A stretch of 64,000 nucleotides of DNA from JACDAE01 sp963717195 (lineage in GTDB: Bacteria; Chloroflexota; Ktedonobacteria; Ktedonobacterales; Ktedonobacteraceae), in NCBI GenBank assembly GCA_963717195.1, contig CAVQVR010000001.1, positions 310,001 through 374,000 of the forward strand, read 5' to 3'. The notes under the pieces were generated by a model. It was not told the origin of the DNA. It did not search any database and was given only the letters and a program-made list of their open reading frames with translations. A program made the position numbers and the translations under genes. Below, piece by piece: positions 53,704-61,702 of this stretch. Positions within the stretch are counted from its first letter, which is position 1. Each line of letters begins with the position of its first letter.

Positions 53704-55224
53704 ATGAGTCTTGATACTCCGATCTCACCGTTGTTTCCAAAGCCCAAAGTACCGACGGCGACACATATTGTCTACCTCGCTCTTGGTTCTAACCTGGGCG
53801 ACCGACGAGGAAACCTTGCAGCCGCCTTACAACAGTTACGCGAGGTTGTTACTATCGAAACGGTTTCTTCCGTCTACGAAACCGAGCCTGTTGGCTTCCT
53901 TGAACAACCGCGTTTCTTCAATATTGCCTGTTGCGGAAAAACCTGGCTCTCAGCACAGGAGTTATTACACTATACCCAGGCCGTCGAAGTGGCAATTGGG
54001 CGTCAGCCCACCTTCCGCAATGGTCCTCGACCAATCGATATTGATATACTTCTGTATGACGATTTACACATTCAAGATGATCATCTGACGATTCCGCATC
54101 CACGCATGAGTGAGCGTGCATTTGTATTGGTTCCATTGGCAGAGATCTCGCCCAATGTCATCGATCCGGTAAGTGGACAGACGGCGCAGGAACTCCTGCA
54201 GCAGGTCTCACAGGAAGGAATTACTCGCCTGGCGCCCAACCTGCGCATCACTTTGGAGCGCGATATTCAGAATGGCGTCCCCAGCGTTCGTGTACGATTG
54301 GGACGAGCTGGCGTGGTCGGAGTACGAAAATCGCTCTTGATCGGGGACGAAGGGCACCAACAACGGTTTGACGCCACCTTTGATCTGTATGCCGATCTGA
54401 ATACACAACAGGCTGGCGTACATATGTCTCGTTTTAGCGATGTACTGGAAGAAGTATTAGAGGAAAATGCCTCGACCGTCTGGCCCAGAATTGAGATATT
54501 GGCGGAAGCATTGACAAAGGCTATCGTCGAGCGGCAAAAAGTTGCTCGCGCAGAAGTACATATCCACACCTCCTATCCTCTCCAAAAATGGACGCCAATG
54601 TCGGGTCGCCGCACCCAGGAAATCTATGGATTGCTCGCTCAAGCCATAGCAACGACGAAGTGGAGCCGCCGCATGATCGGAGTGGAAGTTGAAGGGATGG
54701 TCGCCTGCCCTTGCGCTCAGGATATGGTTCATTCCTTTGCTCGCACACGCCTGCAAGAAGAGGGCTTCCAGCAAGATGCGATTGAGAAGATGCTAAGCGT
54801 CACTCCACTGGCAACACATAACCAGCGTGGCCGTGCTACTCTGATGATTGGAACCGACCAGAACCTTGCAGCTAGTGACCTGGTTGCACTGGTAGAAAGC
54901 GCGATGAGCTCCGAAAATTACTCACTGCTCAAACGCCCCGACGAACTCTATATCGTCAATAAAGCGCATGCAAACCCACGCTTCGTCGAGGATGTTATAC
55001 GCGAAGTATTAGCTGCCGTCGTCGACAAATATCGCAATCTCTCCGATGATACATTCGTGTGGATTCACCAGCGTAATGAGGAGACTATCCATAAATACGA
55101 TGTAGAGGCAGAAGGCTGGGGCACATTAGGAGAGCTGCGCTTAGAAATTCTGCAAAACCAGAGTGCAGAACACCATACAACCAGGGAAGAATGGTTCAAT
55201 ACGCCATGCGGCAAAAATAGATGA
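53704..55224 (+). CDS. folK: FolK fused to a COG1469 GTP cyclohydrolase (FolE2/MptA-like)
   Basis: A bifunctional pterin enzyme of 506 residues. Residues about 20-165 are HPPK/FolK (YLALGSNLGDRRGNL, VYETEPVG, FRNGPRPIDIDILLYDD, IPHPRMSERAFVLVPL). Residues about 180-500 belong to COG1469: VRLGRAGVVGVRKSL, LNTQQAGVHMSRFSDVLEE, the CPC motif with C335 and C337 (VACPCAQ) and ATHNQRGRATLMIG. The length of the second part and CPCAQ/ATHNQRG look closer to archaeal MptA than to bacterial FolE2, whose motif is usually CPCSK. The two activities are not consecutive in folate synthesis. No other folate genes adjoin it. Confidence 0.88.
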   Translation: MSLDTPISPLFPKPKVPTATHIVYLALGSNLGDRRGNLAAALQQLREVVTIETVSSVYETEPVGFLEQPRFFNIACCGKTWLSAQELLHYTQAVEVAIGRQPTFRNGPRPIDIDILLYDDLHIQDDHLTIPHPRMSERAFVLVPLAEISPNVIDPVSGQTAQELLQQVSQEGITRLAPNLRITLERDIQNGVPSVRVRLGRAGVVGVRKSLLIGDEGHQQRFDATFDLYADLNTQQAGVHMSRFSDVLEEVLEENASTVWPRIEILAEALTKAIVERQKVARAEVHIHTSYPLQKWTPMSGRRTQEIYGLLAQAIATTKWSRRMIGVEVEGMVACPCAQDMVHSFARTRLQEEGFQQDAIEKMLSVTPLATHNQRGRATLMIGTDQNLAASDLVALVESAMSSENYSLLKRPDELYIVNKAHANPRFVEDVIREVLAAVVDKYRNLSDDTFVWIHQRNEETIHKYDVEAEGWGTLGELRLEILQNQSAEHHTTREEWFNTPCGKNR

Positions 55225-55242
55225 AAGGAACCTTGTCTACCC

Positions 55243-55638
55243 TTACAGTACAAAAGGGATGAGCCGTTTTGTGCGCTGCATGTACTCCTGATACCGCTGA
55301 CCCAGATGCTCCTTTAGGACGTGCTCTTCCACATAGATACGGTAGCTCAAGCCAATCAGCGCACATCCCATCAGGATCAGGAGACTCAACCAGTTCGTAG
55401 AGCTGAGTCCAAGCCCGAGCAGTGTGATAAGCAAGCCGGTATAGGAGGGATGACGAATGAGGCGGTAGGGGCCTGTTTCGATCACGGTCTGCTCGGGGGC
55501 GACGGCCACCGCCGTCGTGAAGGAGGCGCCGAGCACGTGGATGGCGTAGAGACGGAACGCAATCCCCGCGTTGATAAGCAGAATGCCCAACCAGAAGAGA
55601 AATGTGCGAGCGCTCATGATGGCGGTGGTCGGCTGCAT
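55243..55638 (-). CDS. ICMT/PEMT-like membrane methyltransferase, possibly truncated
   Basis: A 131-residue membrane protein with two or three helices and the isoprenylcysteine-methyltransferase family core (ETGPYRLIRHPSYTGLLITLLG, then YRIYVEEHVLKEHLGQRYQEYM). Family members usually have 170-200 residues, with more N-terminal helices. Upstream in the same frame, IWLWMPLVTERL is followed by a TAG three bases before ATG 55638, so the N-terminus may have been cut off by a stop. Base composition is more GC-rich than the neighbours, suggesting transfer. Its 3' end lies 18 bases from the convergent folK fusion gene. Confidence 0.7.
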   Translation of the reverse strand: MQPTTAIMSARTFLFWLGILLINAGIAFRLYAIHVLGASFTTAVAVAPEQTVIETGPYRLIRHPSYTGLLITLLGLGLSSTNWLSLLILMGCALIGLSYRIYVEEHVLKEHLGQRYQEYMQRTKRLIPFVL

Positions 55639-55674
55639 ATTCTACAACCTTTCCGTTACGAGCGGCATCCATAG

Positions 55675-55806
55675 CCAGATTTGAACTCGGCTGCCGCAGC
55701 CGGAGGCCATCACCCAGCAGGGCCAGCACGTCCTGCTCGACGAGGGCTGGGGGCTGGTTTTACCCTGCTGTGTCACCTTCGCGATCCAGAAGAAGCCTTT
55801 GCAAAC
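55675..55806 (+). pseudogene. GC-rich coding remnant, unidentified
   Basis: A GC-rich tract unlike its surroundings reads openly on the plus strand as QPEAITQQGQHVLLDEGWG and LVLPCCVTF before a TGA. It has no start or ribosome-binding site. It looks like the last part of a lost gene, possibly arriving with the adjacent methyltransferase. From there to 56268 the sequence is AT-rich and I see only the leader of the haloperoxidase gene. Confidence 0.35.
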
Positions 55807-56268
55807 GTGAAAACTGATTTCTGGAGCATAATCAGCTCAGTAACTCCAGCCAGGCTGCAAAATAATTCTTCCTGCTTCTCTAGGACTTCATCAATTCCCT
55901 CTCTTTCTTTATTATATCATTACTTTATTCCTATACATCTCATTCTTGCAGTTCTCGCACAATGACCATGTGTTATATTTATGTAGTGCTTACGAGGGAA
56001 ATGGCAACCGTTTCTTATGCATAGGGTGCTTCATGCAGGGATTGCTCATTTGAAAATGAACGTTACCTTTGTTACACTTCTTTGACCAAATGTCATGCCA
56101 ATCCCTCTTTTCCATTTCGCATTGAAGCGACTCTTGCATGATGAAGAGAAAGAGGAATTCGTGAACAATAAGACAAGGAAAGAACAGATCACCCCAGGCC
56201 CCAACTCGTTGAATGAGATCCATACATCCTCCATATTACCATCAGACGAAAAGGAGGAACCAGGCACC

Positions 56269-57717
56269 ATGGCAGCATTCAACGCACGCCCCAGCAGACG
56301 GCTGGTGCTGAAAACAGGACTGGGGCTAGCTGTCGTTGCGACAGGTCTAGGAACATTCTTAGAGCTGCGTGGCATGCCAACGTTTGCGACGCCGGTCAAT
56401 AACACGGTCGTCGTTCAGTGGAATAGTACTGCTTGCCAGGCGATTGCCGCTACAGGTACCGGACCAACCATCGGTGCCAGGGCCCTGGCTATTGTTCATA
56501 CCAGTATGTACGATGCATGGACCACCTATGATAATGTGGCGGTCGCGACACGCCCCAATGGCATCCCCAAACAATCCAGGCGGGATTGGAAGTCAATTAC
56601 GGAGTCAGTGAGCTATGCAGCCTATCGCTCATTGGTCGATCTGTTCCCATCTCAGGTATCCAGCTTCAACGCCTTAATGAACACTCTGGGATACGACCCC
56701 AATGATACGAACACCACTCCAACTACGATCAGCGGGATTGGCAATGTGGCGGCTCAGGCCGTGCTGGCCTATCGTCACCAGGATGGCTCGAACCAGTTGG
56801 GCGATTTGCATCCGGGAGCGTATTCCGACTATACCCACTACACCCCGACCCTCGGCAATCCCGACCACTGGCAGCCGCTGATGGTCAATGGCAACCCGCA
56901 AAATTTCCTGACGCCATTCTGGGGTCAGGTTACGCCCTTTGCCCTATCGTCCGGTTCACAATTCCGCCCAGCGGGACCCGTGACGACGGCGAACGCAACC
57001 GCCTTCAAGGCGCAAGTCGACCTCATTCTGACATATAGCGCGGGTCTGGATGATAATAAGAAAGTCATTGCAGAATACTGGGCTGATGGTCCCCACACGC
57101 AGACCCCACCCGGTCACTGGGATCTCCTCTCGCAATTTGTCTCGGCTCAGTATGTTTCGCGGCAGAACAAGCACGACATCAGTGGAGATATCAAGATGTT
57201 CTTTGCACTCACTAATGCCATCTTTGACGCCAGCATCGCCTGCTGGGAATGCAAACGCTTCTATGACTCGGTCAGGCCTATTACCGCCGTCCATAATATG
57301 TATAGCGGCAAGCTCGTTTCAGCGTGGGGTGGCCCTGAAAAGGGAACACTATCTATAGATGGAAGTCTGTTTCACAGTTATCTGGCCACACCAGCCTTCG
57401 CCGAATACGTCTCGGGGCATAGTACGTTCAGTGCAACTGGGGCTTTTATCTTAGCACAGGTTGTGGGAAGCGATACTTTTGGCGACTCCTATACCGCACC
57501 AGCAGGGTCTTCACTGATTGAGCCGGGTATGACTCCCGCCAGTGCGGTGACGCTCTCATGGCAGACCTTTTCATCAGCAGCCCTTCAGGCAGGTCTGTCG
57601 CGGCAGTACGGAGGCATTCACTTTTCGAAAGCAGATCAGGACGGTCGGGCACTCGGACAGCAGGTTGCTCCACAGGCCTGGAACAAGGCACAGATGTACA
57701 TCAATGGGACTATCTAG
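56269..57717 (+). CDS. Tat-exported vanadium-dependent haloperoxidase (PAP2 superfamily)
   Basis: A 482-residue exported enzyme. A twin-arginine signal (PSRRLVLKTG plus hydrophobic stretch) begins it. The vanadate pocket is complete: K329 and R336 in KRFYDSVRP, S382-G383-H384 in YVSGHST, and R445 and H451 in SRQYGGIHF. The family oxidises halides with peroxide; some members are acid phosphatases, so activity on substrate is not certain. ATG 56269 follows AAGGAGG; the upstream extension to 56095 would bury the Tat signal and is rejected. Tat export fits cofactor loading outside or before export. Confidence 0.9.
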   Translation: MAAFNARPSRRLVLKTGLGLAVVATGLGTFLELRGMPTFATPVNNTVVVQWNSTACQAIAATGTGPTIGARALAIVHTSMYDAWTTYDNVAVATRPNGIPKQSRRDWKSITESVSYAAYRSLVDLFPSQVSSFNALMNTLGYDPNDTNTTPTTISGIGNVAAQAVLAYRHQDGSNQLGDLHPGAYSDYTHYTPTLGNPDHWQPLMVNGNPQNFLTPFWGQVTPFALSSGSQFRPAGPVTTANATAFKAQVDLILTYSAGLDDNKKVIAEYWADGPHTQTPPGHWDLLSQFVSAQYVSRQNKHDISGDIKMFFALTNAIFDASIACWECKRFYDSVRPITAVHNMYSGKLVSAWGGPEKGTLSIDGSLFHSYLATPAFAEYVSGHSTFSATGAFILAQVVGSDTFGDSYTAPAGSSLIEPGMTPASAVTLSWQTFSSAALQAGLSRQYGGIHFSKADQDGRALGQQVAPQAWNKAQMYINGTI

Positions 57718-57720
57718 TAA

Positions 57721-57824
57721 CGAGTTCGATACCGTTGGCGAATTGGTACGGTAAGCTCAAATTGCGCATCGCTTTCTACGATGAGCGAGCGTGAAAGAGC
57801 CATTCGCCAACAGTATCGAGTTCG
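57721..57824. repeat. Long imperfect palindrome downstream of the haloperoxidase
   Basis: Arms at 57721-57747 and 57798-57824 match at about 22 of 27 positions. A nested inner pair (GCGCATCG with CGATGAGC) extends it. It begins 3 bases after the stop codon. It may be a terminator or a small miniature-transposon relic. From 57825 to 58045 I see only short hairpins (AACCTG/CAGGTT; GCTTG/CAAGC) and no gene. Confidence 0.6.
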
Positions 57825-58045
57825 GGATGACTCATATGGAGTGATAGTGCATATCGTCCGTCTTTTCTTGAAAAGATGCAGGAGAGTAATAGGGAAACCT
57901 GTATGCAAACAGGTTGGAATTTGCTTGTCGCAAGCCTCCAGTCAGATTTCTCAAGCCTGACCGGAAGCCCAAAAGTGTAGCCTGACTCGCACACATTTCT
58001 GTTTCGTATGGGTCGTGTGAACTGGTACGAATGCTTAATAAAATG

Positions 58046-58113
58046 TAACTCTTCAGAAGGGGCCTGACTCCTCAGCGCCTGCGGCGCTTCGCAAGCAGAC
58101 CTGAATAGTTACA
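58046..58113 (+). repeat. Second copy of the dispersed leader repeat
   Basis: Matches the outer parts of 3321-3466 (GACTCCTCAGCGCCT, GGCGCTTCGCAAGC, AGACCTGAA, AGTTACA) without the 78-nt hairpin insert. It lies about 195 bases ahead of rsfS, in the same orientation relative to its downstream gene as the first copy. Confidence 0.75.
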
Positions 58114-58308
58114 AAAAAATGAGGATAGTTCCATCTCGCAGGCACATATGTTATAATGCGTTACACGATGTGGAAAGCACTACTGTCAGGGATTTCATAG
58201 CGAAAGCTTTCCCTGAACAGACACCGTCAAGGTTGTTTCCAGTAATACAGAAACAATTCGCGGGATGCTTTGTGAAGATTTGGATTAAGAAAACGATAGG
58301 GAGCACTT

Positions 58309-58668
58309 GTGGAAGGAGTTCTGCTAGATCCTACCCAACTGGCACGGGCAGCGGTAGATGCAGCATCTGATAAAAAAGCATCTGATATTCTCTTACTCGA
58401 CATTAGAGAAATCACAACGATTGCAGATTACTTTGTCATCTGCAGCGGCAATAATGCACGTCAACTTCAAGCTATCTCAGAGGCCGTTGATGATGCATTA
58501 CATAAACAGAAAGCAAGATTATTGAACCGAGAAGGGGTAGCTGAAAGCGGTTGGCTTCTCCTGGATTTTGGCGATGTTATTGTACACATCTTCAGTCCAA
58601 AAGAACGCGAATATTATCATATTGAACGGCTCTGGAATGACGCAAAGACAGTTGTGTACCTGCAATAA
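58309..58668 (+). CDS. rsfS: Ribosomal silencing factor
   Basis: A 119-residue RsfS/Iojap protein that binds uL14 and blocks ribosome subunit joining when nutrients are scarce. Family motifs are DILLLDIREITTIADYFVICSG, the WLLLDFGDVIVHIF core and EREYYHIERLW near the C-terminus. GTG 58309 follows GGGAG by 6 bases. NadD, the usual neighbour, is absent. Confidence 0.94.
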   Translation: MEGVLLDPTQLARAAVDAASDKKASDILLLDIREITTIADYFVICSGNNARQLQAISEAVDDALHKQKARLLNREGVAESGWLLLDFGDVIVHIFSPKEREYYHIERLWNDAKTVVYLQ

Positions 58669-58695
58669 TTACAGAATAAAGAAAAGGTGGCGACG

Positions 58696-58878
58696 ATGAC
58701 ATTTTTTCGCAATCGCATGTTTCTAGAAGGAATTGCCCTTGGCGGCATTTGCGGCATCGTGATAGGTTCTATCCTGGCTTTCACCCTCGGTGAAAGCAGT
58801 ATAGGAGCCGTTCGTCGTGTCATTCATGACCGGTTTCCTGGCAAACCGAAAGTGCCGTTCCAGTACCTTTCACAGTAA
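58696..58878 (+). CDS. Small single-pass membrane protein after rsfS
   Basis: A 60-residue protein with one membrane helix (GIALGGICGIVIGSILAFTLG) and a basic C-terminal part (RRVIHDRFPGKPKVPF). ATG 58696 is preceded by AAAGGTGG. It is 27 bases after rsfS and likely co-transcribed. Resembles YtxH-like short envelope proteins, without clear family assignment. Confidence 0.6.
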   Translation: MTFFRNRMFLEGIALGGICGIVIGSILAFTLGESSIGAVRRVIHDRFPGKPKVPFQYLSQ

Positions 58879-58912
58879 ACAAGTCGATTACGTACCTGAA
58901 CAGGTACAACGA

Positions 58913-58936
58913 CAACATGCCTTTTTTGGCATGTTG
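58913..58936. terminator. Hairpin after the small membrane gene
   Basis: A perfect 9-bp stem CAACATGCC/GGCATGTTG with a T6 loop, 34 bases after the stop. The T-run is in the loop rather than after the stem, so termination strength is doubtful. A second palindrome GTACCTG-AA-CAGGTAC lies just before it. Confidence 0.5.
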
Positions 58937-59086
58937 CTATAAATTATATCCGAAAGTCAGGAACCCCATAGCTACGGCCCGAACCAGAGGCTTATAGACA
59001 TGGGGTAAGTTACACCTGCCTTTTCGCTATCACGAATGGTCATAGAGGTTTTCCCAGCTACAGCAAAAGATTGATGAGGTGGTTAC

Positions 59087-60031
59087 GTGAGGTTTTTGGT
59101 GATCGTGTGTCTTCTCTTCTGCCTGCTTTTTAGTGGAACTACTCTCTCCGCGTCTGCTGCTCCCCAGCAGGCATGTCTCCCAACCGTTCAAGGGCAACTT
59201 GCCACTCCACCAGAGCAAGCCGGAACGATACTCATTAATGAAGTACTCTTATCTTCAAAGAAGACCTGGAGCTGTCCCGGCTCAACATCAGTTCCAGGCT
59301 CTGAAGATAATTCGTGGATTGAACTCTATAATCCGATGGCTCTCTCATTCAACCTGTATATAGTCCATGCCGCAATTGATGGCGGATCCGGCACAACAGC
59401 GATGTATTTCCCATTTGGTACGGCAATTGCTGCTCATGGGTTCCTTATCATCTTTCCCGATAAAAGCATCATTTTCCCCAACGGTGCTCCAGAAACATTT
59501 ACCAGGCGTCTGCTCTTTACTGGTACCGTCATTAACCAGATAACGATACCATCAAATCTCGGCGAGGATCAGTCATACGCACGCATACCTGATGGTGGTT
59601 CCAAATGGGAGATTACCAACACTCCAACCATTGGCATTAGTAACGTTCTCCCTACTCCTACTCCTAAACCGGTACGCACTCCTAAACCTGCTACAGTAAA
59701 GAAAAAAAGCAGCAGCAAAATTTCCGTCAAAACTACAACCAATAAAACTACATCGACACAAATAGGTACAACAACGACCGGAGAAAGCACCAATCCCCCC
59801 GTTGCAAACGGCGTTCAACCTGCATGGAGTCAATTGCAACTTCCAGCCACCTCCTCATCACCCCAAACGACACCATCAGTAGCAACAGTTTCCCCGGTTG
59901 ATACAGCTGCGACCTCTTCACCTGCAAATAGTGCCAGTGGAGATGTTCCACGCAATATACTCTTTACAGGACTGGCCGCTGCATTCATCGGTGCTCTGCT
60001 CTGGTGGTGGCGACGTTTCAAACATGCTTGA
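59087..60031 (+). CDS. Exported lamin-tail-domain protein with C-terminal anchor
   Basis: A 314-residue surface protein starting at GTG 59087. A signal peptide (about 1-26) is followed by a lamin-tail-like beta-sandwich (about 48-165: ILINEVL, SWIELYNPMALSFNLYI, GFLIIFPDKS, ARIPDGGSKWEITNTPT). A Thr/Pro/Ser/Lys-rich stalk (170-280) and a membrane anchor with a basic tail (GLAAAFIGALLWWWRRFKHA) complete it. Such domains occur in surface-displayed proteins. Function unknown. Next gene follows on the same strand. Confidence 0.82.
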   Translation: MRFLVIVCLLFCLLFSGTTLSASAAPQQACLPTVQGQLATPPEQAGTILINEVLLSSKKTWSCPGSTSVPGSEDNSWIELYNPMALSFNLYIVHAAIDGGSGTTAMYFPFGTAIAAHGFLIIFPDKSIIFPNGAPETFTRRLLFTGTVINQITIPSNLGEDQSYARIPDGGSKWEITNTPTIGISNVLPTPTPKPVRTPKPATVKKKSSSKISVKTTTNKTTSTQIGTTTTGESTNPPVANGVQPAWSQLQLPATSSSPQTTPSVATVSPVDTAATSSPANSASGDVPRNILFTGLAAAFIGALLWWWRRFKHA

Positions 60032-60110
60032 CGCCAGTTGACACTTATATGGTAAGCTAAGGACGTATTGTTCATTTGAAAAATACAGCAAGGAACAGGA
60101 TTGAAATTCG

Positions 60111-61476
60111 ATGATCGAAGAAAACGCCTCTGATACTTCCGATGTACCACTCAGCTATCATAATGCCAGAATTAGTATTCTTGGTGCCAGCAACCCTTAT
60201 TGCATAGGGCTGCTAAAATCGCTGCTGCATAGGAGCAATAAACTGCGTGGTTGCCATATCATCTTGATGGACACGGACGAAGAAAACCTTGAGTTAATTT
60301 ACACGCTTGGCACAAAAATGTTCAGGCACGCCAACGTTGAGTTAACACTTGAACGTACCTCTGTCAGAGAAGAGGCTCTCGCCGACACGGATTTCGTCCT
60401 GACAACTTTTCATACTGGCGGCCTGGAAGCACAACGTCTCGATGAGAAAATTCCTCTGCATCATGGCTTGATTGGCCAGAAATTGGTAGGAGCCGGGGGC
60501 TTTTTCAATGCTCTGCGTACTGTTCCGGTTGTAGCAAGCATCGCCGTAGAAATGGAGAAAGTTGTTCCTCATGCCTTCTTGCTGAACTACACCCCCCCTT
60601 ACAATATCGTTACCGAAGCAATCACACATGTCAGCGGCATACGCACAATTGGCCTATCCAACTGGCCACTACATGAGCTTCAGGAATTCGCTCAGGCAGC
60701 AGGAGTCGGTCCAGCTCCTGGTAAACGGCTCTATTCTCGTACGGTCGGTCTTAACCAGAGCAACTGGACTACGGCTGTCTGGCGTGACGGTGTTGATGTC
60801 CTCCCCCAGATCGTTGCCTGGTGCGAAGATTTCATTAATGCTCAACCAGAAATAGACGTATCTAACTATGTGGATGTAATGCTTAGGACACTTACGGCTC
60901 ATTACGGCGCTATTCCTTCCCATTACCTGCACTACTATTACTTTCCCAATTCCGTACTCGCATTTCTGCAACACAAACCTACATCTCATGCAGAAGACAT
61001 TATAGCCATACTTCCACAGCTTCTGACACACTTTCGCGAGGAAGCACAAAAAGAAGTTCCTGACCCTACCAGTTTGCCCGGTAATGAGGACTTCGGCGCT
61101 TTTGCCCTGGATATCCTGAGTTTCTATCCTCAACAATACAGGCGACGAATGGATACTCAACGTCCCTAATAAGGGCTCGCTCAACTTCCTCGCCGATGAC
61201 CGAGTCGTTGAGCTTCCCTGCCGCGTTGATGCTCGTGGTGCTCTGCCATTTACCCAAGGCGATGGAGGTATCAGGATAGAACAGCGTGGGCTCATTAGCC
61301 AACTCGCAGAGTATGAAGGGGCTACGGCACAGGTGGCACTCTGGGGAACACGGCGCGATGCAATCAAAGCACTGGCCGCCAATCCCCTGATATCTTCATA
61401 CAGTAAAGCTGAACGGGTTTATGACGAACTCGCTGCCGCTCACAGACATTACTTACCTGAACGATTACTACATTGA
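60111..61476 (+). pseudogene. GH4-family glycosidase-like protein, frameshifted and lacking metal ligands
   Basis: Resembles NAD-dependent family 4 glycosidases acting on 6-phospho-glycosides or alpha-glycosides. The Rossmann start is ISILGASNPYCIGLL, with VLTTFHTGG and LVGAGGFFNALRT. The Cys that binds Mn in GH4 (in GLCN) is S183 (GLSN), and the His (in GLNH) is Q216 (GLNQ). The written frame ends at 61169; dropping one T from TTT at 61121-61123 restores SILNNTGDEWILNVPNKGSL and the C-terminal domain (VVELPCRVD, GALP) to a stop at 61476. Both the altered site and the frameshift argue against normal activity; it may be a non-hydrolysing relative. Confidence 0.78.
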
Positions 61477-61579
61477 AAGTAGGGGCATCCCCTTGTGGAT
61501 GCCCGTTCCTAAAGAAAGAACCATGTTTACCGAGGTACGCGGGCACCCACAAGGGGATGCCCCTACTTTCCATTTTTTT
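61475..61579 (+). terminator. Large GTAGGG palindrome with T-run
   Basis: Arms of 31 nt (61475-61505 and 61540-61570) differ at one position. A T7 run (61573-61579) follows. It overlaps the end of the GH4 stop codon and reads AAGTAGGGGCATCCCC outward at both ends. The size is far greater than a normal terminator, so it is better seen as a repeat element that can terminate. Confidence 0.8.
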
Positions 61580-61702
61580 ATGACGTGGAGAATTAACGAT
61601 CCTTCACAAGCCTATCATAACATGGTATCATTGAAGATGAAGCATTCATGGACGAGTGTTCCTTACCTGCTATGATACAGCTGGACAAAGAGGGGCAGAA
61701 TC

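Noticed and set aside
55196..55729. 177-codon minus-strand frame covering the ICMT-like gene
   Set aside because: Out-of-frame shadow caused by high GC; the ICMT-like frame has family motifs.
57776..57994. Short minus-strand frame after the haloperoxidase
   Set aside because: Lies across hairpins, no recognisable domain or start site.
58913..58936. Strong intrinsic terminator call for the rsfS transcript
   Set aside because: The T-run is in the loop, not after the stem, so it is listed only at low confidence.
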